A stretch of DNA of 64,000 nt from Stenotrophomonas sp. HITSZ_GD (GTDB lineage Bacteria > Pseudomonadota > Gammaproteobacteria > Xanthomonadales > Xanthomonadaceae): the NCBI RefSeq assembly GCF_029543105.1, contig NZ_JARQXB010000002.1:62001-126000 (forward strand). Reading direction: 5' to 3'. The notes beneath the pieces are model-generated. The model made no database searches, was not told where the DNA came from, and saw nothing but the letters and a program-made list of their open reading frames with translations. Both the position numbers and the translations under genes were made by a program. Every line of letters begins with the position of its first letter. Position 1 is the stretch's first letter. This document shows positions 46,197 to 55,814 of this stretch, one piece after another.

Positions 46197-47147
46197 TCAG
46201 CGCACGGCAGGCATTGGCTTCTGCATGCGTGCCGCAGGGAAGGCGATGCCGGTCAACCGTTCCGACGCTTGCCACAGGCGGCGCGCGACATCTTCATCCA
46301 GCGCCTGCGGCGGGATTTTCGCCGGCCCAGGTTTCCCACGCGTTTCGCTGAGCCGATCGGGGCCGTAATAGGCTCCCCCCGTCGCCGCCGGCGCTGTACC
46401 CGCGAACAGGGGCGGCCATGCGCCGTGTGCGGCGGGCTGGAACAGGAACCACAGGTAACGGCGCGCCATGCCGGTCACGCTGTGCGCGCCCGCACCGTTG
46501 GGGATGAGGTCGGTACGCGATATGCCCGGGTGCGCGGCGATGCTCTCGATGCCCCATCCGTGTGCCTCGCTGCGGCGCTGAAGCTCCAGCGCGAACATCA
46601 GGCAGGCGAGCTTCGACTGGCCATAAGCCACCATCGGCCGATAGCTGCGTTCGGACTGCAGGTTCTCGAAGTCGATGGCGCCACTGCGCGCGGCGACACT
46701 GGACAGGCTGACCACGCGTGCGCGCGGTGCGCGTGCCAGCAAGGGCAGCAGGTGCGCGGTCAGAGCGAAGTGTCCCAAATGGTTGGTACCGAACTGAAGC
46801 TCGAATCCATCGGCGGTCTGCAGGCGTTGCGGCGGCGCCATCACTGCCGCGTTGTTGACCAGCAGATCAATGCGTTCCTGGGAGCGATGCAAGGATTCGC
46901 CGAATTCCTCGACGGACGCGAGGCGGGCGAGGTCCAGCATCCCGAAGCGGACATTCGCCGCTGGAATCTCCTGGCGGATCTGCGCGACCGCCGCCGTGCC
47001 CTTGGCGGCATTGCGGCCGGCCACGATGACGTGCGCGCCCGCGCGCGCCAGCGCCCGCGCCACTTCCAGCCCGATTCCGCCGGTACCAGTGACCACCGCC
47101 GTGCGGCCGCGCTGATCGGGGATGTCTGAAACGGTCCAACTAGACAT
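46197..47147 (-). CDS. short-chain dehydrogenase/reductase
   Basis: 316 aa classical-type SDR with C-terminal extension. Cofactor motif AVVTGTGGIGLEVARAL (~17-33), NNAAVM (~97), active-site Ser in VVSLSSVAA and Y-x3-K in MVAYGQSKLACL (~175). Like other SDRs of the retinol-dehydrogenase/WWOX group it is likely NADP-dependent; the substrate is unknown. It is divergent from a TetR repressor with two operator palindromes between, a typical arrangement for a repressor-controlled detoxification enzyme. Confidence 0.9.
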   Translation of the reverse strand: MSSWTVSDIPDQRGRTAVVTGTGGIGLEVARALARAGAHVIVAGRNAAKGTAAVAQIRQEIPAANVRFGMLDLARLASVEEFGESLHRSQERIDLLVNNAAVMAPPQRLQTADGFELQFGTNHLGHFALTAHLLPLLARAPRARVVSLSSVAARSGAIDFENLQSERSYRPMVAYGQSKLACLMFALELQRRSEAHGWGIESIAAHPGISRTDLIPNGAGAHSVTGMARRYLWFLFQPAAHGAWPPLFAGTAPAATGGAYYGPDRLSETRGKPGPAKIPPQALDEDVARRLWQASERLTGIAFPAARMQKPMPAVR

Positions 47148-47198
47148 GATCTTTGCCCTTCAAAGGTGGGGGAGGGTATGCTGGGTCCGTGATTTAAC

Positions 47199-47233
47199 TG
47201 CACCTAGTGCAAATATTTCTGCACTCGGTGCAG
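47199..47233. promoter_or_regulatory. tandem TetR operators
   Basis: Two palindromes, TGCAC-CTA-GTGCA (47199-47211) and CTGCAC-TCG-GTGCAG (47219-47233), have centres 21 bp apart. They lie on the same helical face, between the divergent SDR and TetR genes. Confidence 0.75.
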
Positions 47234-47253
47234 AATTACAGCAGGACATGGGA

Positions 47254-47868
47254 ATGTCAAGAACCGCTCATGCGGCTGGCGTTGACGCCGCCGCCGAAGG
47301 ACTGCGCGAACGCAAGCGCAGGGAGACCCACCAACGCATCACCGATGCGGGGCTCAAGCTATTCCTGTCGCGCGGGTTCGCCGCGACGACCCTCGATGAC
47401 ATTGCCAGCGAGGCGGGCATCTCGCGGCGGACGTTCTTCTCGTACTTCAAGTCGAAGGACGACATCATCCTGTCGATGCAGAATGCCGGCTGGGCCGCAA
47501 TGTACGCCGACATCCTGAAGGCGTCTCCGGACACGGCACCGCTGGACGCCGTGCGCGATGTCATGATCAAGCACATGTCGCGTTACACGACCGAGGAGAT
47601 GACCGCGCTGGATGCGCTGATGCGCTCGAGCGACACCCTGGCCTCGCGCAAGCAGGCGTTCTATGCCGAACAGGAGCAGGCGCTGTTCGACACATTGTGC
47701 GAGGTCTGGCGGCAGCCGGAGCGACGTACGGCGCTGAGGATGGTGGCGATCGTCTCCATCGGCGCGATCAAGCTGACGACGCAGACTTGGAATGCCCAGG
47801 CCGGGCCGAAGCGGCCGATGGTGAAATTACTCCGTGAGGCGTTTGAGAGTTTGCGCTCGGAGGTTTAG
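47254..47868 (+). CDS. TetR-family transcriptional repressor
   Basis: 204 aa. The ATG at 47254 is preferred because AGGA lies seven bases upstream; ATG 47248 is two codons earlier. The N-terminal TetR HTH is at residues ~20-65 (ITDAGLKLFLSRGFAATTLDDIASEAGISRRTFFSYFKSKDDII). The C-terminal ligand domain is helical. It very likely binds the two palindromes just upstream and represses itself and the SDR gene. The ligand is unknown. Confidence 0.92.
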   Translation: MSRTAHAAGVDAAAEGLRERKRRETHQRITDAGLKLFLSRGFAATTLDDIASEAGISRRTFFSYFKSKDDIILSMQNAGWAAMYADILKASPDTAPLDAVRDVMIKHMSRYTTEEMTALDALMRSSDTLASRKQAFYAEQEQALFDTLCEVWRQPERRTALRMVAIVSIGAIKLTTQTWNAQAGPKRPMVKLLREAFESLRSEV

Positions 47869-48490
47869 GGCGGGGATGTGGATATCGGTTAGGCCGGGGC
47901 TCTGGTGTTTCGAGTGGTGCGGGTCGGTATAGGCGGAATGCGCCCAGGATTGCACGCCGGCGCTGGTGGAGCGTGGGCTGACGATCGTGCCGTTGGCGGC
48001 GCTGATGGGTGACGGCGCTTGGTATGCGCTCCAATTTGATGCGATTTTTGCGGATCTGTTGCTTTAGGCGACGGCATCACCCATCCACTGGCCTCAACAT
48101 GGCCGTTCGAAGGTTTGTGCCCCCTAAACTCAGAGTAGTCAGCTTGGCAACAATAATCTTCTCGCAGGTCGCTCATTTCTACGGCCACAAATTCGACCTT
48201 CAACTGCTGCGATCTCTAAACATGTTGAGTTGCAATTGGAGCTGGAGCTATCAACAAGCGGACTGACAGCGGCGGGTATGATCCGTTGCAGCTGACGGCA
48301 GTCAATTTTAGAAATTTGCCGAAAATGTGCATTGATGCTCGCCTCCTGGGCTCGGCATGCTGGCAGAATCAAATCAACTTACGCTGCTGAACGCGCGTTG
48401 GCACAGCTTTGTTTGTCGCTCTGCCCTGCAAATTTGGCGCTGGCTAATGTCGTAGTTGGGGAAGCCCTACGAGGGCAAGAGGAGAAGGGG
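47869..48490. other. 622-bp gene-poor stretch with a short ORF remnant
   Basis: An open C-terminal fragment of ~43 codons ends at the TAG at 48065-48067 (ending LMGDGAWYALQFDAIFADLLL), with no start or ribosome site, so it is probably debris of a lost gene. From ~48100 the DNA is AT-richer (near half G+C) and presumably holds the promoter and leader of the Rhs gene. Confidence 0.5.
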
Positions 48491-51400
48491 TTGAACAAGG
48501 ATACTGTTTGGCTGCGCCGCATCGGCGTGGCTGCGGTGCTGTGCGCGTGGGTGGGTCAGGTCAGCGCGGTCGAGCCATACCAGGAATACCGAAAGCGCAT
48601 CGAGGCGGCCCAGAACATGACCGCGCTGAAGAACAATCTCTTCGGCGACAGCGTCAGCCTCTATAACGGCAAGACCGACTTCTCGGTGACAGACATCGAT
48701 CTGCCCGGCAACAACGGCTTGCCGGTACGCCTATCCCGGAATTTCAGTGTCGAATTGCACCTGACGGGCAGTTCCACGTCGTTCAATGCCAACCTCGAAG
48801 GCGCGGGTGGCTGGAACGTGGATGTGCCCTACATCTCCGGCACCTTCGCCAGCGGTGGCAGCAGCTGGGCCGATACGCGATGCAGCGTGTCCATGGTGCC
48901 GACGGTGCCGGGCGGGTTCTCGCTGACGGATATCTGGCAGGGCAACAGCATCCATATTCCGGGCGGCGGCGACCGCACCATGCTGGGCCTGGAGAGTAAT
49001 ACGCCCAGGCCGTCCGACGGGATAACGCGCAAGTGGACCACGAGCCAGCGCGACGCCATCGACTGCATCCCGATGGTGGCCGGGCTGTCTGGCGAAGGCT
49101 TCCGGGTTACCACGACCGATGGCGTGCGCTACTCGTTCAACCAAGCGGTGAGCCGACTCGCCGGCACGATGCGCAAGTCGCTTGGCCTGGGAGGCGCAGC
49201 GCAGGCGGGCCGCACGAAGATCTACGTGCTGGCCACGAAGGTCGAAGACCGCTTTGGAAACTGGGTGCAGTACCAGTATGACGCCAACGGCCACCCGACG
49301 CGCATCTGGTCGAGCGATGGGCGTGAAATCACGCTGACCTACAGCGGAATGAACCTCACCTCCGCCAGCGCGAACGGCCGCACCTGGTCCTATGGATATG
49401 GTTCGGTAGCGGGCGCCAGCGGCACGCAGACTCGGTTGACGTCGGTCACGCTGCCAGACAGCAGCCAGTGGACCTACGGCTACTCGAATGCATTGGATCC
49501 ATCGGCGGTTACCTGGGATGGAAACTCCACGCCCAACTGCGCCGAGCAGCCGCCAGAGACAGGCTGGAATTTCACGCTGACCGCAACGCATCCGAGTGGT
49601 GCGACGGGCAGCTTTGTGTTCTCGAATGTTCGCCACTACCGCAGTGGCGTACATATGAGCCAGTGCCTTGAGCGGACTCGAACAAGCGAATCGCTGACCA
49701 CCGAATACTACTACGAACTCGGTACACCGAACTTCTTTGACGTCATGACGCTGACGAGCAAGACCATTGCCGGTCCGGGCATTGCTTCGCCACTGCAATG
49801 GTCCTATGCGTACGGTGGTGGAGTGCAGGCGCTTTGGGGAAGCCGGAACACTGCTGCAAATTACCCCTGCACCACCTGCGCGACCGAAAAAGAAGTGGTG
49901 GTCGTCAATCCGGACCAGACCCGCATCAAGTACCGTTACGGCTTCGAGTACGCCTTCAACGAAGGCAAGTTGCTGGGCAGCAGCACGCTCGATGCGGCCG
50001 GCAATGTCGTGAGCACCAGCGCGACGACCTACATGACGACGGCCCAGGCCGCCGCCCAGTCCTTCGCACCGCGCTATGGCCTCATTTACAACGGTGATGA
50101 TCCGAGCTCGGCGCAAGTGCTGCCCGAGACGGGGACGGTGATCCAGCAGGACGGCGCCAGCTACCAGAGCACCACCAACAGCTTCGATACGTTGGCGCGT
50201 CCGGTTAGCGTCACGAAGGCCAGTCCGTGGTACTCGCGCACCGATGTGACCGAATACTACGACGACACCGCCAAGTGGATTCTCAACCAGCCCTCAAAGG
50301 TCACCAACAGCAACACGGGGCTGGTCGTATCCCAGACGAGCTATACCGCCAGCGCCATGCCTTCCCAGGTATGGGCGTTCGGCAAGCTGCAGCAAACGCT
50401 GACCTATAACGCTGACGGAACCGTGGCCACGGTGGCCGACGGCGCCAACCACGTCACCACGCTGGGCAGCTGGAAGCGCGGCAGCCCGCAGTCGATCATC
50501 TATGCCGACAACACCACGATGTCGGCGGTGGTGGACGACAATGGCTGGATCACGTCGGTGACCGACGAGAACGGCTACGTCAGCAATTACGGCTACGATG
50601 CGATGGGGCGTATCTCCAGCATCGCCTATCCCACAAGCGACACGGTAGCCTGGAACAGCACTACCCAGGCCTTTGCGCAGGTCAGCGGCACCGAATACGG
50701 CCTGGGGGCCGGCCATTGGCGGCAAATCGTGGCTACCGGCAATGCGCGCAAGGAAACCTACTTCGACGCGCTATGGCGACCGATCGTCACCCGCGAGTAC
50801 GACAACGCGGACGTCGCAGGCACTCAGCGCTTTCAGCGCTTCGCCTATGACGAAGAGGGACGGCAGGTCTTCGCCTCCTATCCCGGCTCCAGCGATACGC
50901 TGACCACCGGCAACTGGACCGAGTACGACGCGCTGGGGCGCACCACGTCCGTCTCGCAGGACAGCGAGCTGGGTCTGCTGACCACCACGACCCAATATCC
51001 GGGCAGCAACCAGACCCGCGTGACCAATCCGCGCGGGCAAGTGACCGTGACCGGCTATCAGGTGTTCGACCAGCCGGACTACAAGACCCCGGTTTGGATC
51101 CAGCACCCAGAGGGCGCCTATACCGATATCCCGCGGGACCTGTTCGGCAAGCCGACGTCCATCGTGCGTCGCAATGCCGACAGCACGACGAAGGTGACGC
51201 GTAGCTACGTCTACGACGGCTATCAGCAGCTGTGCAAGACGGTCGAGCCGGAGACGGGCGCGACAGCCACGGGCTATGACGCTGCCGGCAATGTGATCTG
51301 GAGCGCCGCCGGCCTCACTTCGACCGGTACGGCCAGTTGCGACGCGCAGTCGGCTTATGACTCCGGCCGCCGCGTGGATCGCACCTACGACGCCCGCAAC

Positions 51401-53809
51401 CGGCTGAAGACCCTGAGCTTCCCGGACGGCAATGGCAACCAGAGCTGGACGTACTACAACGACGGCAAGCCTTCGCAGATCGTCACCAACAACGACGCCG
51501 GTACCACGCAGACGGTCAACACCTACACCTATAACAAGCGTCGCCTGCTGACCGCGGAGACGACCGGGCAGGTCGGCACGTTCAACTGGAGCATGGGATA
51601 CGGCTACGACGCCAACGGGGCGTTGGCGAGCCTGACCTATCCGAGCGGGTTGGCCGTGGGCTATGCGCCCAATGCCCTGGGCCAACCGACGCAAGCCGGC
51701 ACCTACGCTACGGGTGTGAGCTATTACCCCAATGGCGGCATGAAGCAGTTCACCTACGGCAATGGCATCGTGCACACGATGACGCAGAACGCCCGCCAGC
51801 TTCCCGCCCAGGTGACGGATAGCGGTGGCGTGCTGAGCAATGCCTATACGTACGATGCCGCTGGCAACGTGGCGCAGATCGCCGACAGCCTCGATGCCAC
51901 GCGTACCCGCACCATGCAGTACGACGGCCTGGACCGCCTCACGCAGGCGACCTCAACCTCGTTCGGTGGCGACGGGGTGATGAAGTACACCTATGACGTG
52001 CTCGACAACCTGCGCAGCGCGAAGCTGACGGGCGTCAAGCAGTACAACTACGTCTACGACGCCACCAATCGCCTGAGCAACATTCGCAATGACGCCGGTG
52101 CCACGACGATCGGCCTGAGCTACGACGTACAGGGCAACCTGAGCAACAAGAACGGGCAGGGCTTCGCCTTCGACGTCGGCAATCGCCTGCGTATGGCGAC
52201 GGGCAAGGAGTCCTATCGTTACGACGCCCAGGGCCGCCGCGTGGTCTCCACCGACTTGGTGAGTGGCGGCAAGATCTATTCGATGTATGGCCAGGACGGT
52301 GCGCTGCGCCGCCAGCAGAATGAGCGCCAGGGCAAGAACTTCGAATACATCCAGCTCAATGGCAGCCTGGTGGCCAAGCTCACTACGGTCGTGGCGCCTG
52401 TGGCACCGACGCTGACGGCGCCGGCCTACAGCAACAACGGCAGCTACACCATCAGCTGGAATGCCGTGCTGTCGGCTACCGGCTACGAGTTGCAGGAAAG
52501 CGTCAACGGAGGTGCATGGTCCAGTGTCTATAGCGGCACTGCGCTGTCATGGGCCGTAAGCGGCAAGACGGGTGCGACGTACACCTACCAAGTGCGTGCA
52601 TGCCAGAACGGCGCCTGCAGCACGTGGAGCGCGCCCGTCAGCACGGTGGTACAACTGCCGCCGTCAGCCCGCACCACGATTGTGCTGTTCTCCACTGCGC
52701 CGAACGGCAACTACACCGTGAGCTGGGGCGCCATCGCGGGTGCATCGACCTACAAGCTCGAGGAGAGCGTCAATGGTGGCGCTTGGACAGAGGTGCAGAA
52801 CACAGCTTCGATGTCGGCCGCATATAGTGGGCGTCCCGCGGGCACATACACTTATCGGGTAAGCGGATGTAATCCAGCTGGATGTGGCCCGGTGTCTGCC
52901 GCCGCCAGCACCCAATCCTATTATCCGCCGGCGGTGGGACCATCGCTTTCGGTGCCTAGCCAGAGTCTTGGCGGCAGTTACACCGTCAGCTGGACAGCTG
53001 TCGCGGATGCCAGCTCTTACCGCCTGGAGGAAAGTGCCAACGGCGGCGCCTGGGCCTTCGTAACCGAGATTTCCGGCACCAGCCAACCGTTCTCTGGCAA
53101 GGCGACCGGGAGCTACAGTTATCGCGTGCAGGGCTGCAACGGTGCGGGTTGCGGCCCCTATTCGAACGTGGGTACGGTAGGAGTCATACAGCCCCCCGTG
53201 GCGCCCACTATCAGTGTGCCCGCGAGCAGTACCACGGGCGCATACAGCGTTAGTTGGAATGCCGTGGCAATGGCGGTGCGCTACCCGCTTGAGCAAAGTG
53301 CAAATGGCGGAAGCTGGGTGTTGATCCAGCAAGATGGGTCGACGGTGCGAGGCTTCAGTGGCGTGGGGCTGGGAAACTACGCCTACCGCGTGCAGGCCTG
53401 CAACGATGCTGGCTGCAGCCCTTATTCGAACAGTGCATCGATAGCCGTCAATCCGCCGCCGCCGACACCGACCATCACCAGTTCGGTCAAGTACCAGTGG
53501 AAGGAAGGCAAGAACACCAAGATCCGATGTGAGGTGCAGTGGACGGCCAGCGCAAGCGCGACGAGCTATGACTTGGCCGTCGCCTCAAATGGACTGGTGC
53601 AGTACGGCGGGCCGCTGACTTCGATTAGTGCAGCGAACTCGAATTATTGCGCGCCGTCGCATGTAGTCAGGGCGTGCAATGCAAGCGGATGCTCTGCTTA
53701 CTCATCGCCACCCTATACCCAGGGGTTCCAAGATTTAGGTGATCTAGGTGCTGCGGCAGCGAGTCAGGCTGCCGACTTGCAAAACTCGACGCAGAGAGCA
53801 GGTGAATGA
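48491..53809 (+). CDS. secreted Rhs/YD-repeat protein with C-terminal fibronectin-III-like repeats
   Basis: 1772 aa. TTG start at 48491 directly after GGAGAAGGGG; an upstream in-frame ATG gives no signal peptide. A signal peptide ends near residue 27. An N-terminal region (~35-260) is followed by a long YD-repeat shell (~260-1290: repeated N-Y-x-Y-D-x-x-G-R and Y-x-Y-D units). Five ~88-residue repeats fill 1300-1772, each with N-G-S/N-Y-T-V-S-W-N near the start and Y-x-x-R-V-x-x-C-N-x-x-G-C-x-x-x-S near the end, a Cys-containing FN3-like module. The usual Rhs core and toxin are not in this frame but in the next, overlapping gene. Confidence 0.9.
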   Translation: MNKDTVWLRRIGVAAVLCAWVGQVSAVEPYQEYRKRIEAAQNMTALKNNLFGDSVSLYNGKTDFSVTDIDLPGNNGLPVRLSRNFSVELHLTGSSTSFNANLEGAGGWNVDVPYISGTFASGGSSWADTRCSVSMVPTVPGGFSLTDIWQGNSIHIPGGGDRTMLGLESNTPRPSDGITRKWTTSQRDAIDCIPMVAGLSGEGFRVTTTDGVRYSFNQAVSRLAGTMRKSLGLGGAAQAGRTKIYVLATKVEDRFGNWVQYQYDANGHPTRIWSSDGREITLTYSGMNLTSASANGRTWSYGYGSVAGASGTQTRLTSVTLPDSSQWTYGYSNALDPSAVTWDGNSTPNCAEQPPETGWNFTLTATHPSGATGSFVFSNVRHYRSGVHMSQCLERTRTSESLTTEYYYELGTPNFFDVMTLTSKTIAGPGIASPLQWSYAYGGGVQALWGSRNTAANYPCTTCATEKEVVVVNPDQTRIKYRYGFEYAFNEGKLLGSSTLDAAGNVVSTSATTYMTTAQAAAQSFAPRYGLIYNGDDPSSAQVLPETGTVIQQDGASYQSTTNSFDTLARPVSVTKASPWYSRTDVTEYYDDTAKWILNQPSKVTNSNTGLVVSQTSYTASAMPSQVWAFGKLQQTLTYNADGTVATVADGANHVTTLGSWKRGSPQSIIYADNTTMSAVVDDNGWITSVTDENGYVSNYGYDAMGRISSIAYPTSDTVAWNSTTQAFAQVSGTEYGLGAGHWRQIVATGNARKETYFDALWRPIVTREYDNADVAGTQRFQRFAYDEEGRQVFASYPGSSDTLTTGNWTEYDALGRTTSVSQDSELGLLTTTTQYPGSNQTRVTNPRGQVTVTGYQVFDQPDYKTPVWIQHPEGAYTDIPRDLFGKPTSIVRRNADSTTKVTRSYVYDGYQQLCKTVEPETGATATGYDAAGNVIWSAAGLTSTGTASCDAQSAYDSGRRVDRTYDARNRLKTLSFPDGNGNQSWTYYNDGKPSQIVTNNDAGTTQTVNTYTYNKRRLLTAETTGQVGTFNWSMGYGYDANGALASLTYPSGLAVGYAPNALGQPTQAGTYATGVSYYPNGGMKQFTYGNGIVHTMTQNARQLPAQVTDSGGVLSNAYTYDAAGNVAQIADSLDATRTRTMQYDGLDRLTQATSTSFGGDGVMKYTYDVLDNLRSAKLTGVKQYNYVYDATNRLSNIRNDAGATTIGLSYDVQGNLSNKNGQGFAFDVGNRLRMATGKESYRYDAQGRRVVSTDLVSGGKIYSMYGQDGALRRQQNERQGKNFEYIQLNGSLVAKLTTVVAPVAPTLTAPAYSNNGSYTISWNAVLSATGYELQESVNGGAWSSVYSGTALSWAVSGKTGATYTYQVRACQNGACSTWSAPVSTVVQLPPSARTTIVLFSTAPNGNYTVSWGAIAGASTYKLEESVNGGAWTEVQNTASMSAAYSGRPAGTYTYRVSGCNPAGCGPVSAAASTQSYYPPAVGPSLSVPSQSLGGSYTVSWTAVADASSYRLEESANGGAWAFVTEISGTSQPFSGKATGSYSYRVQGCNGAGCGPYSNVGTVGVIQPPVAPTISVPASSTTGAYSVSWNAVAMAVRYPLEQSANGGSWVLIQQDGSTVRGFSGVGLGNYAYRVQACNDAGCSPYSNSASIAVNPPPPTPTITSSVKYQWKEGKNTKIRCEVQWTASASATSYDLAVASNGLVQYGGPLTSISAANSNYCAPSHVVRACNASGCSAYSSPPYTQGFQDLGDLGAAAASQAADLQNSTQRAGE
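52395..53700 (+). repeat. five tandem FN3-like coding repeats
   Basis: Units of ~260-270 bp (about 52395, 52660, 52935, 53205 and 53465 onward) encode SWxA-x2-A-x2-Y-x-L-E-x-S-x-N-G-G-x-W cores ending in C-N-x-x-G-C. Amino-acid similarity is high but DNA identity is moderate, so the repeats are old. They lie exactly between the YD shell and the gene split. Confidence 0.75.
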
Positions 53810-54780
53810 GACAGCGCATTAGAACAATTGCTAGGTCAGGGGCATGCGCCGGCACATTCTGGCTGAGCCTGGTCGCAAGCGCCTGCGCGCAGACAGTAAC
53901 CACGGAATACATCCATACCGATGCCTTGGGCTCGCCAGTGGCGACCACCAATTCATCCGGGTCTGTCGTCGAGCGGCAAGCATATGAGCCATATGGCGCA
54001 CTGATCTCGCATGGGCCGACGGACGGGCCTGGGTTTACGGGGCATGTGGAGGATTCCGCGACTGGGCTGACTTATATGCAACAAAGATATTACGATCCGG
54101 AATTCGGCAAGTTTTTGAGCACAGATCCGGTGTCCAGTGACTTCTCACGAGGCGAGAATTTTAATCGCTATACTTACGTGGACAACAATCCATACAAGAA
54201 TCTCGATCCAGATGGAAGATACAAATGCACGGCTGGTAAAGCGTGCAAGTTGGTTGCTGAGGCTGTAGGCAAAATTCGTGCGTCCGCAAAAGCGCAGACG
54301 GGCTCGCACATTTCGAATGGCAGGTCGAGTGAAATTGCGAAATTTCTGGGGAAAGAGGGGGATGAAAATGGTGTAACAATTCAAGATGGGGCTTCAGGCA
54401 GCGCAGGAAATTCCGTTACGGAAGGGGGGGCGACGACAATCAGCATCAACTTTAGCGGACTTGAAAAGGCCTCACGAGATTTCAAAGGTTTCAGTTATCA
54501 AGACCTTATCGACTCTACGCTCATCCATGAGGGATCGCACGGCTATGATCAAAGCATGCGCGCAAAGAATGGGTTCAAGGCAATGACTAGAAGCAGGCAG
54601 GGACTGCTTCAGGGTGAGCGGCGGGCCTATAAAGCGGAAGCTGCGTTCTACCAGAGCCTTCAGGTTGCCTCTCCGTGGGGACTGTGGACGCCCGAGAATG
54701 GGCGAGACGGAAAATACATCGAGCAGCAGGCCCATGAATCGGTGAAGATCTCTTGTAGCAATGGAGGGTGTGAGCCATGA
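53806..54780 (+). CDS. separate Rhs core plus C-terminal HExxH toxin-candidate domain, with its own signal peptide
   Basis: 324 aa. The ATG overlaps the stop of the large Rhs gene (ATGA), but it has its own signal peptide (~1-29, TFWLSLVASACAQ). Residues 33-145 are the Rhs-associated core (TEYIHTDALGSPVATTN, YDPEFGKFLSTDPV, NPYKNLDPDGRY). The C-terminal ~180 residues are unlike the core and lie in AT-richer DNA. They contain LIHEGSHGYDQ (HExxH) near residue 240, a zinc-metallopeptidase-like motif. This fits the polymorphic-toxin pattern of a swappable tip. The four-base overlap suggests coupled translation and joint assembly with the shell. Confidence 0.82.
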   Translation: MRQRIRTIARSGACAGTFWLSLVASACAQTVTTEYIHTDALGSPVATTNSSGSVVERQAYEPYGALISHGPTDGPGFTGHVEDSATGLTYMQQRYYDPEFGKFLSTDPVSSDFSRGENFNRYTYVDNNPYKNLDPDGRYKCTAGKACKLVAEAVGKIRASAKAQTGSHISNGRSSEIAKFLGKEGDENGVTIQDGASGSAGNSVTEGGATTISINFSGLEKASRDFKGFSYQDLIDSTLIHEGSHGYDQSMRAKNGFKAMTRSRQGLLQGERRAYKAEAAFYQSLQVASPWGLWTPENGRDGKYIEQQAHESVKISCSNGGCEP

Positions 54781-55178
54781 ATCCGTTAATTAAGCATATA
54801 TTCTTGGTATTTGGTATTTTTTGCTGTATTGCCTGCACAAATGAGGAAATTCCTGCCGCGCGAGGCGTGCTAGATATTCTCTCGTCTCCAGAGAAGTATT
54901 TAGGGAAGCAAGTAACGCTGGATGCGTGCTACCTCTCGGGAAGACATGGGGCTGCGATCTACGATTGCAGTAACAGAGAATTATTACTTGGAGTGCTTAT
55001 CGGTGAGAATGCAATGGAGTCGGCGGAAGGAAAGCTGTTGGTGGAGCAGGGCTATAAGCAATGGCCGCCCGGATCACGCTTAGTTATTCATGTGCGTGTC
55101 GACGGTGAATTGACGCGCATGGATGGTGGGGGCGTGGCGTTCGAGATATTGGCGGTTCGAGATGTAACGTCCTCCTGA
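54777..55178 (+). CDS. candidate immunity lipoprotein for the Rhs tip domain
   Basis: 133 aa, ATGA overlap with the toxin-candidate gene. A lipoprotein signal with lipobox IACTN ends at about residue 20, so the protein would be periplasmic and membrane-anchored. The soluble part contains RGVLDILSSPEKYLGKQVTLDACYL and ends in VAFEILAVRDV, an OB-like beta pattern. The gene is AT-rich compared with the chromosome. Position directly after a polymorphic toxin tip and periplasmic location suggest immunity; this is inference without a known family. Confidence 0.65.
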   Translation: MNPLIKHIFLVFGIFCCIACTNEEIPAARGVLDILSSPEKYLGKQVTLDACYLSGRHGAAIYDCSNRELLLGVLIGENAMESAEGKLLVEQGYKQWPPGSRLVIHVRVDGELTRMDGGGVAFEILAVRDVTSS

Positions 55179-55290
55179 AAATTTTGCCAGATGGAAGTTG
55201 ATTTCGTCACGTTCAGGCCAAAGAAATCGGCAAGTGGCAGGCGAATTACAGCGAAGAAGTGCGCCTCACTTTTAACTGTCTGAGATTGAT

Positions 55291-55593
55291 GTGGCGGCTG
55301 CCGTGGCGGTGGGGCGCCGCATGCTCGCGCAGGTACAAACACAGCGTTCCGCACCTGGTAGGCAGCGAAGCGCGTTGCGCAAGCTTCTCTCCGATTCGAC
55401 TTCAGCAGATGTGGCCGCGATAACCCCTGAGATTGTCCGTGCAGAGCAGGCAGATGCCGCGCGTCGGCAGCATCGGGTCAAGCTCGCCTTCGGACAAGCA
55501 CCGGTGCGCAAAGCCAATCTGGTTAGGGGCTATGGCACTGAAGCACTTGAGCAGTTGCGGATTGACTTTGGCGATTACGTCAGTGACGAATGA
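55291..55593 (+). pseudogene. hypothetical 100-codon frame, possibly a gene remnant
   Basis: GTG start without ribosome site. The later half (VKLAFGQAPVRKANLVRGYGTEALEQLRIDFGDY) looks protein-like, while the first third is arginine/alanine low-complexity. It lies between the candidate immunity gene and the RES gene. It could be a decayed immunity or mobile-element gene, or a chance frame. Confidence 0.3.
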
Positions 55594-55651
55594 CTGGTTG
55601 TGCGGAGCCGCCGCGCGGTTTCGAGCGGATCTTCAGAATGGCAATCCTTGA

Positions 55652-55786
55652 ATGAACAGAACCTCGACCGCCTCCTCAACCACCGAGGCGGCCGAGTACG
55701 TGATGACAGCGCAGATCAAGACGACCATCTGCGCCAACACCTTCCAGGCGCTGGGCGGTGTTGACGGGCTTGAACGAAGATCGTGA
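55652..55786 (+). CDS. hypothetical 44-aa protein upstream of RES gene
   Basis: A short Ser/Thr-rich frame (MNRTSTASSTTEAAEYVMTA) ending 28 bp before the RES-domain start. Xre-type antitoxins normally precede RES toxins, but this peptide is far too short and has no helix-turn-helix, so it is not an obvious antitoxin. It may be chance. Confidence 0.25.
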   Translation: MNRTSTASSTTEAAEYVMTAQIKTTICANTFQALGGVDGLERRS

Positions 55787-55814
55787 GCGTCGCCAAAACC
55801 AACGGGGAAAGAAG

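Larger units (their letters stand above)
55179..55814. other. 636-bp stretch with weak ORFs only
   Basis: It contains a ~100-codon GTG frame (55291-55593, ending EQLRIDFGDYVSDE) and a 44-codon ATG frame (55652-55786), neither with a good ribosome site. The first may be a remnant of an Rhs-tip or mobile gene. No convincing promoter was picked out. Confidence 0.45.

Noticed and set aside
52395..53700. DNA-level tandem repeat array or transposon in the Rhs gene
   Set aside because: The periodicity is at the protein level (FN3-like modules) with diverged DNA; there are no terminal inverted repeats.
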